DNA of 55,976 nt from Candidatus Azambacteria bacterium (GCA_016234725.1 JACRAK010000029.1:1-55976); one strand, 5' to 3'; counted from the stretch's first letter, positions 46,888-55,544 are shown. Notes: generated from the sequence alone by a model not told the origin. Numbers and translations are program-made.

Positions 46888-47682
46888 TTACGCTTTTTTC
46901 TTCGCCTGCTTCTTTCCCTTTTTTACTGCCGGCTTCTGCGTCTGCTTCTTCGCTTTCTTGGCCGGCGCGGTCCGTGCGGCTTTTTGCGCGGCAACCCTTT
47001 TTATTTCCTGCGCTTCCTGTGCCGATGCGGGCTTCTTCATTCCTCCGTACGTTTTTTCGATCACTGCGATCGCCTCTTTCGGGATCATCACATATCTGTA
47101 TATCAAAAGGTCGTGCACATTCAAGCTGTCTGCGCGCAGTACTTTCACATTCGGAAGATTGCGCGCCGCAAGCGTAACATTCATATCTGCGCCGGGAATG
47201 ATAATAAGCGTCTTCCGCGTTTCCACCTCGGGCAAGATGCCCATGAACGCGCGAAATACGTCCGCCATATGTTTTGTTTTCGGCTTTTCAAATGCAAGCG
47301 CGTCAAGCACCGCGATCTTGCCCGCTTTTACTTTGGACGAAAGCATCATCGCGAGCGCTTTCTGCTTTTGTTTTTTATTGATCTTCAAAGAAAAATTCCG
47401 CTCATTGCGCGGACCGAATGTCACGCCGCCGCCCGTCCACAACGGAGACCGGATGGAACCGTGCCGCGCGCGGCCGGTGCCTTTTTGGCGCCACGGCTTC
47501 TTGCCGCCGCCGGAAACCTCGCTCCTGTCTTTGGTGTGCGCGATGACCTGCCGCGCATTGCAAAACTGCACCCGCATTGCCTGATGCACCACGCTGTCTT
47601 TATGCGGCACGCCGAACACGCGCTCCGGAAGATCGTATGTTCCCACCTTTTTCCCCTCTTGATTGTATACCACTGTTTCCAT
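46888..47682 (-). CDS. rplD: 50S ribosomal protein L4 with basic C-terminal tail; start taken at METVVYN rather than the repeat-derived upstream ATG
   Basis: SEVSGGGKKPWRQKGTGRARHGSIRSPLWTGGGVTFGP. Confidence 0.93.
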   Translation of the reverse strand: METVVYNQEGKKVGTYDLPERVFGVPHKDSVVHQAMRVQFCNARQVIAHTKDRSEVSGGGKKPWRQKGTGRARHGSIRSPLWTGGGVTFGPRNERNFSLKINKKQKQKALAMMLSSKVKAGKIAVLDALAFEKPKTKHMADVFRAFMGILPEVETRKTLIIIPGADMNVTLAARNLPNVKVLRADSLNVHDLLIYRYVMIPKEAIAVIEKTYGGMKKPASAQEAQEIKRVAAQKAARTAPAKKAKKQTQKPAVKKGKKQAKKKA

Positions 47683-47689
47683 ATTATGT

Positions 47690-47730
47690 TCCCTGTTTGT
47701 CCAAGAGCGAAGCGATTGGCTCACAAACAG
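47690..47730. repeat. short F3 hairpin (F3d) between rplC and rplD
   Basis: TCCCTGTTTGTCCAAGAGCGAAGCGATTGGCTCACAAACAG. Confidence 0.8.
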
Positions 47731-47747
47731 CAATGTTGAATTTTAAT

Positions 47748-48350
47748 TCAGCCTTTGATCTCAAGCAGTGTTCCGCGTCTTCCCGGGACCGCGCCCGCGA
47801 CTGCCAATATATTATGTTCTTTGTCGATCTTCGCCACCGTCAAGCCGGTCACGGTCTTGCGCACGCCGCCCATCCTTCCCGCCATGCGCGTTCCTTTGAG
47901 CACGCGCTGCGGCCATGTCGCGCCGATAGAGCCCGGTTCGCGCTCGCTGTGTTTTTGCCCGTGCGACGCTCTGCCGCCGCCAAAGTGATGGCGTTTCACC
48001 ACGCCTTGAAATCCTTTTGCTTTGCTCGTGCCGGAAACCTTTATCGCGTCGCCTTCAGCAAACAGGGACACGTCGATCGCGTCGCCTACTTTCTTGTCCG
48101 CCGCGCCTTTGGTGCGATATTCTTTCAATACGGCAAATGCGCCCAGGTCGCGCACATGGCCTTTTTCCGGTTTGTTTGCTTTATTCTTTGCGCCAAACCC
48201 CAGCTGTACCGCATCATAGCCGTCGCATTCTTTCGTGCGCACCTGCGTCACCGTGCATGGCTGTACGTCAATGAGCGTCACTGCAATAGCGGCGCCTTTT
48301 TCGTCGAATATCTGTGTCATGCCGATTTTACTCCCTAACAAGAACTTCAT
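47748..48350 (-). CDS. rplC: 50S ribosomal protein L3
   Basis: LLGSKIGMTQIFDEKG, GFQGVVKRHHFGGGRASHGQKHSEREPGSIGA. Confidence 0.95.
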   Translation of the reverse strand: MKFLLGSKIGMTQIFDEKGAAIAVTLIDVQPCTVTQVRTKECDGYDAVQLGFGAKNKANKPEKGHVRDLGAFAVLKEYRTKGAADKKVGDAIDVSLFAEGDAIKVSGTSKAKGFQGVVKRHHFGGGRASHGQKHSEREPGSIGATWPQRVLKGTRMAGRMGGVRKTVTGLTVAKIDKEHNILAVAGAVPGRRGTLLEIKG

Positions 48351-48445
48351 ATTTTTTTCGCAAAAAATGGGCTGTTAGCCCATTATAGAGAAGGCACAGG
48401 TTCGATGCTTCGCATCAATTGTAATGACAAATGCTTCTCATTTAC

Positions 48446-48496
48446 ATTACACATCGTTCCGCGACACCACAAGGGTGGCGCGGAAGCATGTGTAAT
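48446..48496. repeat. hairpin starting immediately after the rpsJ stop codon
   Basis: ATTACACATCGTTCCGCGACACC-ACAAGG-GTGGCGCGGAAGCATGTGTAAT. Confidence 0.85.
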
Positions 48497-48823
48497 CTAA
48501 ACCATCTTTATCTCGATGTCTACCCCCGCGGGCAGATTCAAATTAGTAAGGGCATCGATGGTTTTCGGGGTCGGCTCGCCGATATCGATCAGCCGCTTGT
48601 GCACCCGCATCTCGAAATGCTCGCCTGAACTTTTGTGCACGAACGTCGAACGATTCACCGCGTACTTTTTGATCTCGGTCGGCAATGGGATCGGCCCAAA
48701 CACCGAAACGCCCTGCCGTTCAGCCGCCTCCACGATCTGGCGCGCGCTGTTATCGATGATCTTATTATCATACGCTTTGATCTTTATCCTCAGTTTTTGT
48801 GTGGCTCCTTCTTTTACTGCCAT
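48497..48823 (-). CDS. rpsJ: 30S ribosomal protein S10
   Basis: [39 protein letters not shown]. Confidence 0.96.
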   Translation of the reverse strand: MAVKEGATQKLRIKIKAYDNKIIDNSARQIVEAAERQGVSVFGPIPLPTEIKKYAVNRSTFVHKSSGEHFEMRVHKRLIDIGEPTPKTIDALTNLNLPAGVDIEIKMV

Positions 48824-48824
48824 A

Positions 48825-48925
48825 TCTTGAATCTTAAATCCTGAATCGTGAAGCTTGAATCTTGAGTTTCGGGTTTTATGTTGCGAGTTTCAAGTTTCAA
48901 GTTGTGTGTTCCAAGCTTCATGTGT
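48825..48925. repeat. heptad inverted repeat array H8
   Basis: CTTGAAT CTTAAAT CCTGAAT CGTGAAG CTTGAAT CTTGAGT TTCGGGT TTTATGT TGCGAGT TTCAAGT TTCAAGT TGTGTGT TCCAAGC TTCATGT. Confidence 0.93.
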
Positions 48926-48926
48926 G

Positions 48927-50120
48927 CTACGCGATGATCTGAGTCACCACGCCCGCACCGACCGTTTTACCGCCTTCGCGGATCGCAAACCGCTGCTTTT
49001 CTTCAAGCGCGATCGGCGCAATTAATTTAACCTTGATCTTCACGGTATCGCCCGGCATGACCATTTCAGCGCCCTCCGGCAACGTGACATCTCCCGTCAC
49101 ATCCGTGGTCCTGATATAGAATTGCGGCTTATACCCTTTGAAGAACGGCGTGTGCCTTCCTCCTTCTTCTTTCGTAAGCACATACACCTCCGCTTCAAAT
49201 TCGGTGTGCGGCGTGACCGAGCCCGGCTTCACGATGACCTGGCCGCGCTCCACGTCTTCTTTCTTGATACCGCGGAGCAGCACGCCCGCGTTATCACCCG
49301 CCATCGCTTCATCAAGCGACTTGTTGAACATTTCAATGCCGGTGATCACCGTCTTGGTGCTCGGGCGCAAACCGACGACTTCCACTTCATCGTTCACTTT
49401 CCCTCTCCCGCGCTCTACTCTCCCCGTCACCACCGTACCGCGGCCTTCAATGGAGAAGATGTCTTCGATCGGCATCAAGAACGGCTTGTCGAGGTCGCGG
49501 ACCGGTTCCGGGATGTATTCATCCATGGTCTCAACGAGCTGAAGCACTTTCTTCGCCCATTCGTCATCCTTTGAGGTCGCCTGAAGCGCCTTAAGGCCTG
49601 AACCGCGGATGATCGGCGTGTTTGCGCCGTCGTATTTGTATTTCGTCAAAAGCTCCCGGATCTCCTCCTCAACGAGGTCAACCAGTTCAGGATCGTCCGC
49701 CATATCAACTTTGTTGAGGAATACGATCAATCGCGGCACGCCTACCTGATGCGCAAGCAAGATGTGCTCGCGGGTCTGAGGCATCGGACCGTCTGATGCC
49801 GCCACTACCAGCACCGCGCCATCCATCTGTGCGGCACCGGTGATCATGTTCTTGATATAATCGGCGTGCCCCGGAGCATCGATATGCGCATAGTGCCGCT
49901 TTGCCGATTCATACTCTGAATGATGCAATGCGATCGTGATCCCGCGCGCCTTTTCTTCGGGCGCCGAATCGATCTGATCAATAGACTCCACTTTCGCCTT
50001 GAACCCCGCGAGGTTGAGGCAATGGAGGATCGCCGCTGTCAACGTGGTCTTCCCGTGGTCGACATGACCAATGGTACCTACGTTCACATGCGGCTTTGTG
50101 CGTTCAAATTTCTCTGCCAT
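48927..50120 (-). CDS. tuf: elongation factor Tu
   Basis: [45 protein letters not shown]. Confidence 0.97.
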   Translation of the reverse strand: MAEKFERTKPHVNVGTIGHVDHGKTTLTAAILHCLNLAGFKAKVESIDQIDSAPEEKARGITIALHHSEYESAKRHYAHIDAPGHADYIKNMITGAAQMDGAVLVVAASDGPMPQTREHILLAHQVGVPRLIVFLNKVDMADDPELVDLVEEEIRELLTKYKYDGANTPIIRGSGLKALQATSKDDEWAKKVLQLVETMDEYIPEPVRDLDKPFLMPIEDIFSIEGRGTVVTGRVERGRGKVNDEVEVVGLRPSTKTVITGIEMFNKSLDEAMAGDNAGVLLRGIKKEDVERGQVIVKPGSVTPHTEFEAEVYVLTKEEGGRHTPFFKGYKPQFYIRTTDVTGDVTLPEGAEMVMPGDTVKIKVKLIAPIALEEKQRFAIREGGKTVGAGVVTQIIA

Positions 50121-50173
50121 AGGTTATTTAATTAATAAGTTATAATAATAAATACGAATACAAAAAGCCCTAA

Positions 50174-50355
50174 GGGGACTGTTACCGAATACCATTTCTA
50201 CTGCAATCCTTATATTTCGGCTGCGATTTTGTGAAAATTTCTCACTATATACGCCGTATATGCCTCAAAATTTTCACTTCATCTCGCCTGCCTACCGGTA
50301 GGCAGGCTCGAAATATGAAGATTTCGCTACGAAAGCGTATTCGGTAACAGTCCCT
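50174..50355. repeat. multi-level nested palindromic element F6
   Basis: GGGACTGTTACCGAATAC ... GTATTCGGTAACAGTCCC; inner arms TATATTTCG/CGAAATATG and GTGAAAATTT/AAAATTTTCAC; GCCTGCCTACCGGTAGGCAGGC palindrome. Confidence 0.88.
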
Positions 50356-50400
50356 AAAAACGAATAGAGGCATTGTAAGGAAAGATACTGGTTTCGTCAA

Positions 50401-50511
50401 CCCCGTTAGAAGTTTAGCGATTGGCTTTCGGTCAATACAGCATGAGCCGCAAAGGCGGCTTCGCCTTATTGCCAACGTGATAAAATGACTTTTGATGAAC
50501 TTCTAACGGGG
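50401..50511. repeat. palindromic element F1d
   Basis: CCCCGTTAGAAGTT ... AACTTCTAACGGGG; core GAGCCGCAAAGGCGGCTTCGCCTTATTG. Confidence 0.88.
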
Positions 50512-50521
50512 TCAACCCCCC

Positions 50522-50881
50522 TTAAAACGGTAAATCCTCTAAATGAATGCCATTTCCCCGACTATTTACCGTAAGAGACCTTTCCTCCTCTTGTTCGCGG
50601 TCAAGCGAGTTCAGCAATGCCTTGATCTCCGCCTCCTCCGTGCCTGAAATATCCTGCGGCACCGCCCCTGTATCGTAATCGATCAGCTTCTGAATGATGC
50701 TTGCATCGTCCAGCTGCTGCTGGCGCGGATCCGCCCACATGCGCACGCCTTCGATCTTCTTTGCTTTCACGCTTTCCTGATACTCCTGAAACGGCACCAC
50801 CACATACGCGGGCTTGCCGTTTTCCATCACCACAACGCCTTTGGTGATCGATTGTAATATTTTGGAGATGTCGTCGAACAT
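50522..50881 (-). CDS. small conserved-looking hypothetical protein, weakly Phd/YefM-antitoxin-like N-terminus
   Basis: ISKILQSITKGVVVMENGKPAYVVVPFQEYQE; no adjacent toxin. Confidence 0.45.
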   Translation of the reverse strand: MFDDISKILQSITKGVVVMENGKPAYVVVPFQEYQESVKAKKIEGVRMWADPRQQQLDDASIIQKLIDYDTGAVPQDISGTEEAEIKALLNSLDREQEEERSLTVNSRGNGIHLEDLPF

Positions 50882-50882
50882 A

Positions 50883-50961
50883 AATCTTGGATCATGAATC
50901 TTGGATCGTGAAACCTGCGTTTCACATTTCCTGTTTCATGTTTCATGTTTTAAGTTTCAAG
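50883..50961. repeat. heptad inverted repeat array H9
   Basis: Minus: CCTTGAA ACTTAAA ACATGAA ACATGAA ACAGGAA ATGTGAA ACGCAGG TTTCACG ATCCAAG ATTCATG ATCCAAG ATTTATG. Confidence 0.95.
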
Positions 50962-50962
50962 G

Positions 50963-53068
50963 TTACTTTATCTTCCCCGCAATGATGTCTTCGGCAATAT
51001 TTTTCGGCACCTCGTCATAATGGGAGAATTCCATCGAGAATGAAGCGCGCCCTTCCGTCATGGAGCGGATCTGCGTGGAATAGCCGAACATCTTCGCGAG
51101 AGGCACCTTTGCGGTGATGACCTTGATATTGCCCCGGTCATCGATGCTTTCGATCTTGCCGCGTTTTGAGTTCAGGTCGCCGGTCACATCGCCCATGAAT
51201 TGCGGGGGGGTGATCGCCACCACCTTCATGACCGGTTCCAGGATCACGGGGTCTGCGCGCCGCACGCATTCCTGGAATGCCATGGAGCCCGCGATCTTGA
51301 ACGCCGCCTCGGACGAGTCGACTTCATGGTATGAACCGTCATAAATGATCGCCTTCACGTCCTTGATCGGATATCCGGCAACCACACCTTTATCAAGCGC
51401 CTCTTTCACGCCTTTTTCAACTGCCGGTATGTATTCTTGCGGCACGACGCCGCCTTTCAATTCGCTTTCGAATTCAAACCCTGCGCCGCGTTCACGCGGC
51501 TCTACACGCAAGCGCACATGGCCATACTGGCCGCGACCGCCGCTTTGCTTGATATACTTTCCTTCCGCTTCCGCGGTCTTCCTGATGGTCTCCCGATACG
51601 CCACCTGCGGCGTACCCACGTTCGCGCTCACGCCGAACTCGCGGAACATGCGGTCAACGATGATCTCCAAATGAAGCTCGCCCATACCTGAAATAATGGT
51701 TTCTGCCGTTTCCTGGTCAACCCGGATGCGGAACGTCGGATCCTCTTCTCCAAGCCGGCGAAGCGCAAGACCCATTTTTTCCTGATCCACTTTTGTTTTC
51801 GGTTCGATGCGGATCGAAATGACCGGTTCAGGGAATGTGATGCGTTCTAAAATGATCGGTTTATCCTCGTCGCACAGCGTGTCGCCGGTGGTGGTGGTCT
51901 TTAACCCGACCGCGGCGGCGATCTCGCCCGCAAAGATCTGGTCTACTTCTTCCCGCTGATTTGCGTGCAAGCGAAGAATGCGGCTGATGCGCTCTTTCTC
52001 TCCTTTCGTGGAATTGTATACATATGACCCTTTCGTCAGCGTTCCGGAATAAATACGGAAGAATGCAAGCGAGCCGACGAACGGATCGGTCGCGATCTTG
52101 AACGCAAGCGCTGAGAACGGTTCCGCGTCGTTCGGACTTCGCACGATCTCTGCATCGGTATTTGGGTCGATGCCGGTCACCGCGCCGCGATCAAGCGGCG
52201 ACGGAAGATAATCAATGACGGCGTCGAGCACCAACTGCACTCCTTTGTTCTTAAGCGCCGTACCGCACAATATGGGGTTAATGGTTCCTGCGATCGTCAG
52301 CCGTCTGATCACCGCCTTGATATCGGCGACCGGAAGCGCCTCTCCCGCAAGATATTTTTCCATCATCGCATCGTCTTCGGACGCGATGGCGTCGATCATT
52401 TCTTCCCGGTATTTTGCCGCCCGTTCTTTTTCCGTATCGGGGATCTCTTTACTATCGAGGATCTCGCCGTGGCCTCCCGAGAACGTAATGAATTTTTCCG
52501 TGATCAGATCGATCACGCCTTCGAATTTCTCTTCTTCACCGACGGGGATCTGGATAGGCACCGCTTTGGGGTTCAGCCGCTCCCGAATGGACGCAACGTC
52601 TTTTTCCCACCGCGCGCCGGTACGATCGAGCTTATTGATAAAACAAACACGCGGCACTTTATATTTGTCCGCCTGATGCCATACCGTTTCCGATTGCGGC
52701 TCCACGCCCGCTACGCCGTCAAACACCACGACGCCGCCATCGAGTACGCGGAGCGAGCGCTCCACTTCAACGGTGAAATCCACGTGTCCCGGCGTATCGA
52801 TCAAATTGATGCGATGTTCAAACGCCTTATTTCCCTTTTGGTAGGTCGGGATCCAAAAACAGGTGGTCGCGGCGGCGGTGATCGTAATACCGCGTTCGCG
52901 TTCCTGTTCCATCCAATCCATGACCGCCGCGCCTTCATGTACTTCGCCGATCTTATGCGACACGCCCGTATAAAAAAGAACGCGCTCAGACACGGTGGTC
53001 TTGCCCGCATCAATGTGCGCGATAATGCCGATATCTCGTACTTTCTCTAACGGGTATGCTCGTGTCAT
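50963..53068 (-). CDS. fusA: elongation factor G
   Basis: [52 protein letters not shown]. Confidence 0.97.
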   Translation of the reverse strand: MTRAYPLEKVRDIGIIAHIDAGKTTVSERVLFYTGVSHKIGEVHEGAAVMDWMEQERERGITITAAATTCFWIPTYQKGNKAFEHRINLIDTPGHVDFTVEVERSLRVLDGGVVVFDGVAGVEPQSETVWHQADKYKVPRVCFINKLDRTGARWEKDVASIRERLNPKAVPIQIPVGEEEKFEGVIDLITEKFITFSGGHGEILDSKEIPDTEKERAAKYREEMIDAIASEDDAMMEKYLAGEALPVADIKAVIRRLTIAGTINPILCGTALKNKGVQLVLDAVIDYLPSPLDRGAVTGIDPNTDAEIVRSPNDAEPFSALAFKIATDPFVGSLAFFRIYSGTLTKGSYVYNSTKGEKERISRILRLHANQREEVDQIFAGEIAAAVGLKTTTTGDTLCDEDKPIILERITFPEPVISIRIEPKTKVDQEKMGLALRRLGEEDPTFRIRVDQETAETIISGMGELHLEIIVDRMFREFGVSANVGTPQVAYRETIRKTAEAEGKYIKQSGGRGQYGHVRLRVEPRERGAGFEFESELKGGVVPQEYIPAVEKGVKEALDKGVVAGYPIKDVKAIIYDGSYHEVDSSEAAFKIAGSMAFQECVRRADPVILEPVMKVVAITPPQFMGDVTGDLNSKRGKIESIDDRGNIKVITAKVPLAKMFGYSTQIRSMTEGRASFSMEFSHYDEVPKNIAEDIIAGKIK

Positions 53069-53071
53069 AAA

Positions 53072-53155
53072 TATCGTATAACCTGTAACTTAAATCTTGA
53101 AACGTAGGAACAGGAACCCGTGATTCACGTTTCAAGTTACACGCTTCATGCTTTC
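53072..53155. repeat. heptad inverted repeat array H10
   Basis: Minus: AAAGCAT GAAGCGT GTAACTT GAAACGT GAATCAC GGGTTCC TGTTCCT ACGTTTC AAGATTT AAGTTAC AGGTTAT. Confidence 0.92.
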
Positions 53156-53622
53156 TACCAGCTGAAATGCGCAAATGCCTTATTTGCCTCTGCCATTCTG
53201 TGAGTATCCATCTTCTTCTTCACTGCGGCGCCTTCGTTCTTTGCGGCAAGCAGGATCTCTTCCGCAAGTTTATCCGCCATCGGCTTCCCCTTTTTTGCAT
53301 GCGCGGCGGTAATGAGCCAGCGGAATGCAAGTGCAAGCCGGCGCTCCCCCCGCACCTCGCGAGGAACCTGATAGTTCGCACCGCCGATCCTTTTTGACTT
53401 GAGCTCAACGAGCGGCGAGATATTGCGGATCGCCGCATCAAAAAGCTCCATGGGGTCTTTTTTTGATGTTTCCTTCACGTTTTCAAGCGCACCATAGACA
53501 ACGCGTTCCGCGGTCGTCTTCTTGCCACCGATCATCACGATGTTGATAAGCTTTGCCACCACCGGATTGTTATACAGATGATCCGGCTCTATTTCCCTTT
53601 TGTATTTTTGCTTTTTCCTCAT
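53155..53622 (-). CDS. rpsG: 30S ribosomal protein S7
   Basis: VYGALENVKETSKKDPMELFDAAIRNISPLVELKSKRIGGANYQVP. Confidence 0.95.
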   Translation of the reverse strand: MRKKQKYKREIEPDHLYNNPVVAKLINIVMIGGKKTTAERVVYGALENVKETSKKDPMELFDAAIRNISPLVELKSKRIGGANYQVPREVRGERRLALAFRWLITAAHAKKGKPMADKLAEEILLAAKNEGAAVKKKMDTHRMAEANKAFAHFSW

Positions 53623-53640
53623 TTTTTCCTTATTTCCTTA

Positions 53641-53915
53641 TTAGAACCTATCTTAATAATATATTCAGCCGCGATACGTGTCCATTCCGCGTTGGGACAA
53701 GGAGCGACGACGCAGGAGTAGTTTCACTACTTCAAGAAGGAGCGACGCGGTATCCGGCGCGGAATGGCCGTATCCCTTCGGGTTCTGGCGATTTTCATTC
53801 ATCACTTTGTTGCTTCTCGTCATGGTAATATAATTAGCATTTCCTCGTCGCGCCTCGTGCTGAAAGAAAATCGCTCAAGAACGCGGCTAGAATCTATTAT
53901 TAAGATAGGTTCTAA
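53641..53915. mobile_element. 275-bp MITE-like element F5 with 21-bp perfect terminal inverted repeats
   Basis: TTAGAACCTATCTTAATAATA ... TATTATTAAGATAGGTTCTAA, plus inner IR ATACGTGTCCATTCCGCG/CGCGGAATGGCCGTAT; no convincing ORF. Confidence 0.7.
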
Positions 53916-54328
53916 GCTTTTTTTGCCACCTTCGATCCGTATTTCGATCTCCCTCGTTTCCTATTCTCTACTCCGGAGGTATCGAGCACACCGCGCACTA
54001 CGTGATAACGCACGCCCGGAAGATCCTTCACTCTTCCGCCGCGGATGACCACCACCGAGTGCTCTTGCAAGCTATGTCCTTCGCCGCCGATGTATGCCGT
54101 TACTTCTTGGCCGTTGGTAAGCCGTACTCTCGCAACTTTTCGGAGCGCCGAGTTCGGTTTTTTCGGGGTAATGGTCTTCACGACGGTGCATACTCCCCGC
54201 TTGAACGGCGAGTTATAATCTTTCGGCTTATTCTTGATAACGTTAAAACTCGTCCCCAATGCAGGCGACTTTGATTTGCTTGAAACCTTCTTTCTTCGCT
54301 TTCGCACCAATTGATTTATGGTTGGCAT
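53912..54328 (-). CDS. rpsL: 30S ribosomal protein S12
   Basis: [73 protein letters not shown]. Confidence 0.97.
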   Translation of the reverse strand: MPTINQLVRKRRKKVSSKSKSPALGTSFNVIKNKPKDYNSPFKRGVCTVVKTITPKKPNSALRKVARVRLTNGQEVTAYIGGEGHSLQEHSVVVIRGGRVKDLPGVRYHVVRGVLDTSGVENRKRGRSKYGSKVAKKA

Positions 54329-54408
54329 ATCTCTATATAAAAAAATGCATCGCTTCATGCGATACCTAACGCACTACCAAAGATAGCAAATGCCTCGGCA
54401 AAAGTCAA

Positions 54409-54518
54409 CCCCGTTTACAATCTTTTAACATGACAACTCATACAGTACGAAAAAGCCGCAAGGCGGCTTCGCCTTATTGTCTCATTAAAAACAGGACAGC
54501 GCCGAGATTGTAACGGGG
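54409..54518. repeat. palindromic element F1e
   Basis: CCCCGTTTACAATCT ... AGATTGTAACGGGG; core AAGCCGCAAGGCGGCTTCGCCTTATTG. Confidence 0.88.
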
Positions 54519-54541
54519 TCAACCCCGTCTTAAAAATGAGA

Positions 54542-55156
54542 TCAGAATGAAACGCCAGTAAACAGGCGGAAGAGGACTCTGATAATAGGCATAAGAAATT
54601 GAAATCCGAAGAAAATAAAAAGAAGCAGGATGAGCGTGCCGTTCTGCTCTAAAAATCGTTCTATTGCCGCATGCCGCTCCCCCAATACGGCAAACAGCAG
54701 CTTTGACCCGTCAAGCGGAGGGATCGGCACAAGGTTAAACACTCCAAGGAGCACGTTTATGTATACGATGACCTCAAGCGCCATCGCAAACGCGTCAGGA
54801 AGTGAAACGACGCGCAACACCATACCAAGCACGAGCGCGATGGAAAAATTCGCCAGCGGGCCTGCTGCGGCAATATATGCCACGCCTCGTTTCGGGTCGC
54901 GCAAAAACATCGGATCATACGGCACCGGCTTCGCCCACCCGAACAAGAAGCTTCCCCCGCTCCCGAAGTAGGTCAACAGCGGGAACAAAAAAGAGCCGAA
55001 CACTTCGAGATGCTTCACCGGATTAAGCGTCAGCCGGCCGAGATTTTTCGCGGTAGGGTCGCCTAAGTGATTGGCCATCGCGCCATGCGCCACCTCGTGA
55101 ATTATCGCAGAAAAGATGAGTACGACGATCTGAAAAATGGCAAGCTGAAAATCCAT
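54542..55156 (-). CDS. site-2 protease family (M50) membrane metalloprotease
   Basis: IHEVAHGAMANHLGDPTAK, AAGPLANFSIALVLG, PPLDGSKL. Confidence 0.92.
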   Translation of the reverse strand: MDFQLAIFQIVVLIFSAIIHEVAHGAMANHLGDPTAKNLGRLTLNPVKHLEVFGSFLFPLLTYFGSGGSFLFGWAKPVPYDPMFLRDPKRGVAYIAAAGPLANFSIALVLGMVLRVVSLPDAFAMALEVIVYINVLLGVFNLVPIPPLDGSKLLFAVLGERHAAIERFLEQNGTLILLLFIFFGFQFLMPIIRVLFRLFTGVSF

Positions 55157-55206
55157 ATGCCCCCTATCATAGCAGACTCTTGATTATCTTGAAAGAACAT
55201 GCTACC

Positions 55207-55294
55207 TTAACTTGTACCGTGAAACATGAAACTTGAAACTTATTATTTATCGTTTCTATGATTCAAGATTCATGCTTTACGATTCATGAATTAT
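55207..55294. repeat. heptad inverted repeat array H11
   Basis: TTAACTT GTACCGT GAAACAT GAAACTT GAAACTT ATTATTT ATCGTTT CTATGAT TCAAGAT TCATGCT TTACGAT TCATGAA. Confidence 0.92.
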
Positions 55295-55481
55295 GCCACG
55301 ATCATGTACTGTGTGCGGAAAGACATCTGCATTGTCCACCGTCATCAGAAAATTAAGAGGGAAATTCAACCCGACCACAAAGAAGCGAAAATACCCAAAC
55401 CTCCAGTGGGCGGTCATTGACAGCGCCCGCGTTCGCGCATGCACGCAATGCATCCGAACCGCGAACAAAGCAAGTAAATAA
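55293..55481 (+). CDS. rpmB: 50S ribosomal protein L28
   Basis: MPRSCTVCGKTSALSTVIRKLRGKFNPTTKKRKYPNLQWAVIDSARVRACTQCIRT. Confidence 0.85.
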   Translation: MPRSCTVCGKTSALSTVIRKLRGKFNPTTKKRKYPNLQWAVIDSARVRACTQCIRTANKASK

Positions 55482-55492
55482 CATTCGTTTCA

Positions 55493-55527
55493 AAAACCCC
55501 GCCCTCTGGGCGGGGTTTTTGTTTTTT
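55493..55527. terminator. intrinsic terminator after rpmB
   Basis: AAAAACCCCGCCCTCTGGGCGGGGTTTTTGTTTTTT. Confidence 0.9.
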
Positions 55528-55538
55528 ACGGCTTATAC

Positions 55539-55544
55539 TATAAT
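55539..55544 (+). promoter_or_regulatory. candidate -10 box (TATAAT) upstream of the tRNA-Pro locus
   Basis: CTTATACTATAATGAAACACGCACGGG; no convincing -35. Confidence 0.4.

Noticed and set aside
46837-47739. 300-aa plus-strand ORF opposite rplD
   Set aside because: Shadow ORF over L4 with a His/Arg/Cys-rich sequence lacking domains
48825-48925. Heptad arrays considered as CRISPR
   Set aside because: Units are 7 nt with no spacers; no Cas genes in the window
50401-50511. F1/F2 and heptad hairpins considered as ordinary Rho-independent terminators
   Set aside because: Arms are long and often lack a U-tract; several lie inside the ribosomal protein operon where full termination is implausible
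50522-50881. Toxin-antitoxin system
   Set aside because: Only a weak antitoxin-like N-terminus and no toxin ORF adjacent
53553-53828. ORFs within the F5 element, considered as a transposase
   Set aside because: Short, frame-unstable, no DDE or HUH motif; F5 looks non-autonomous
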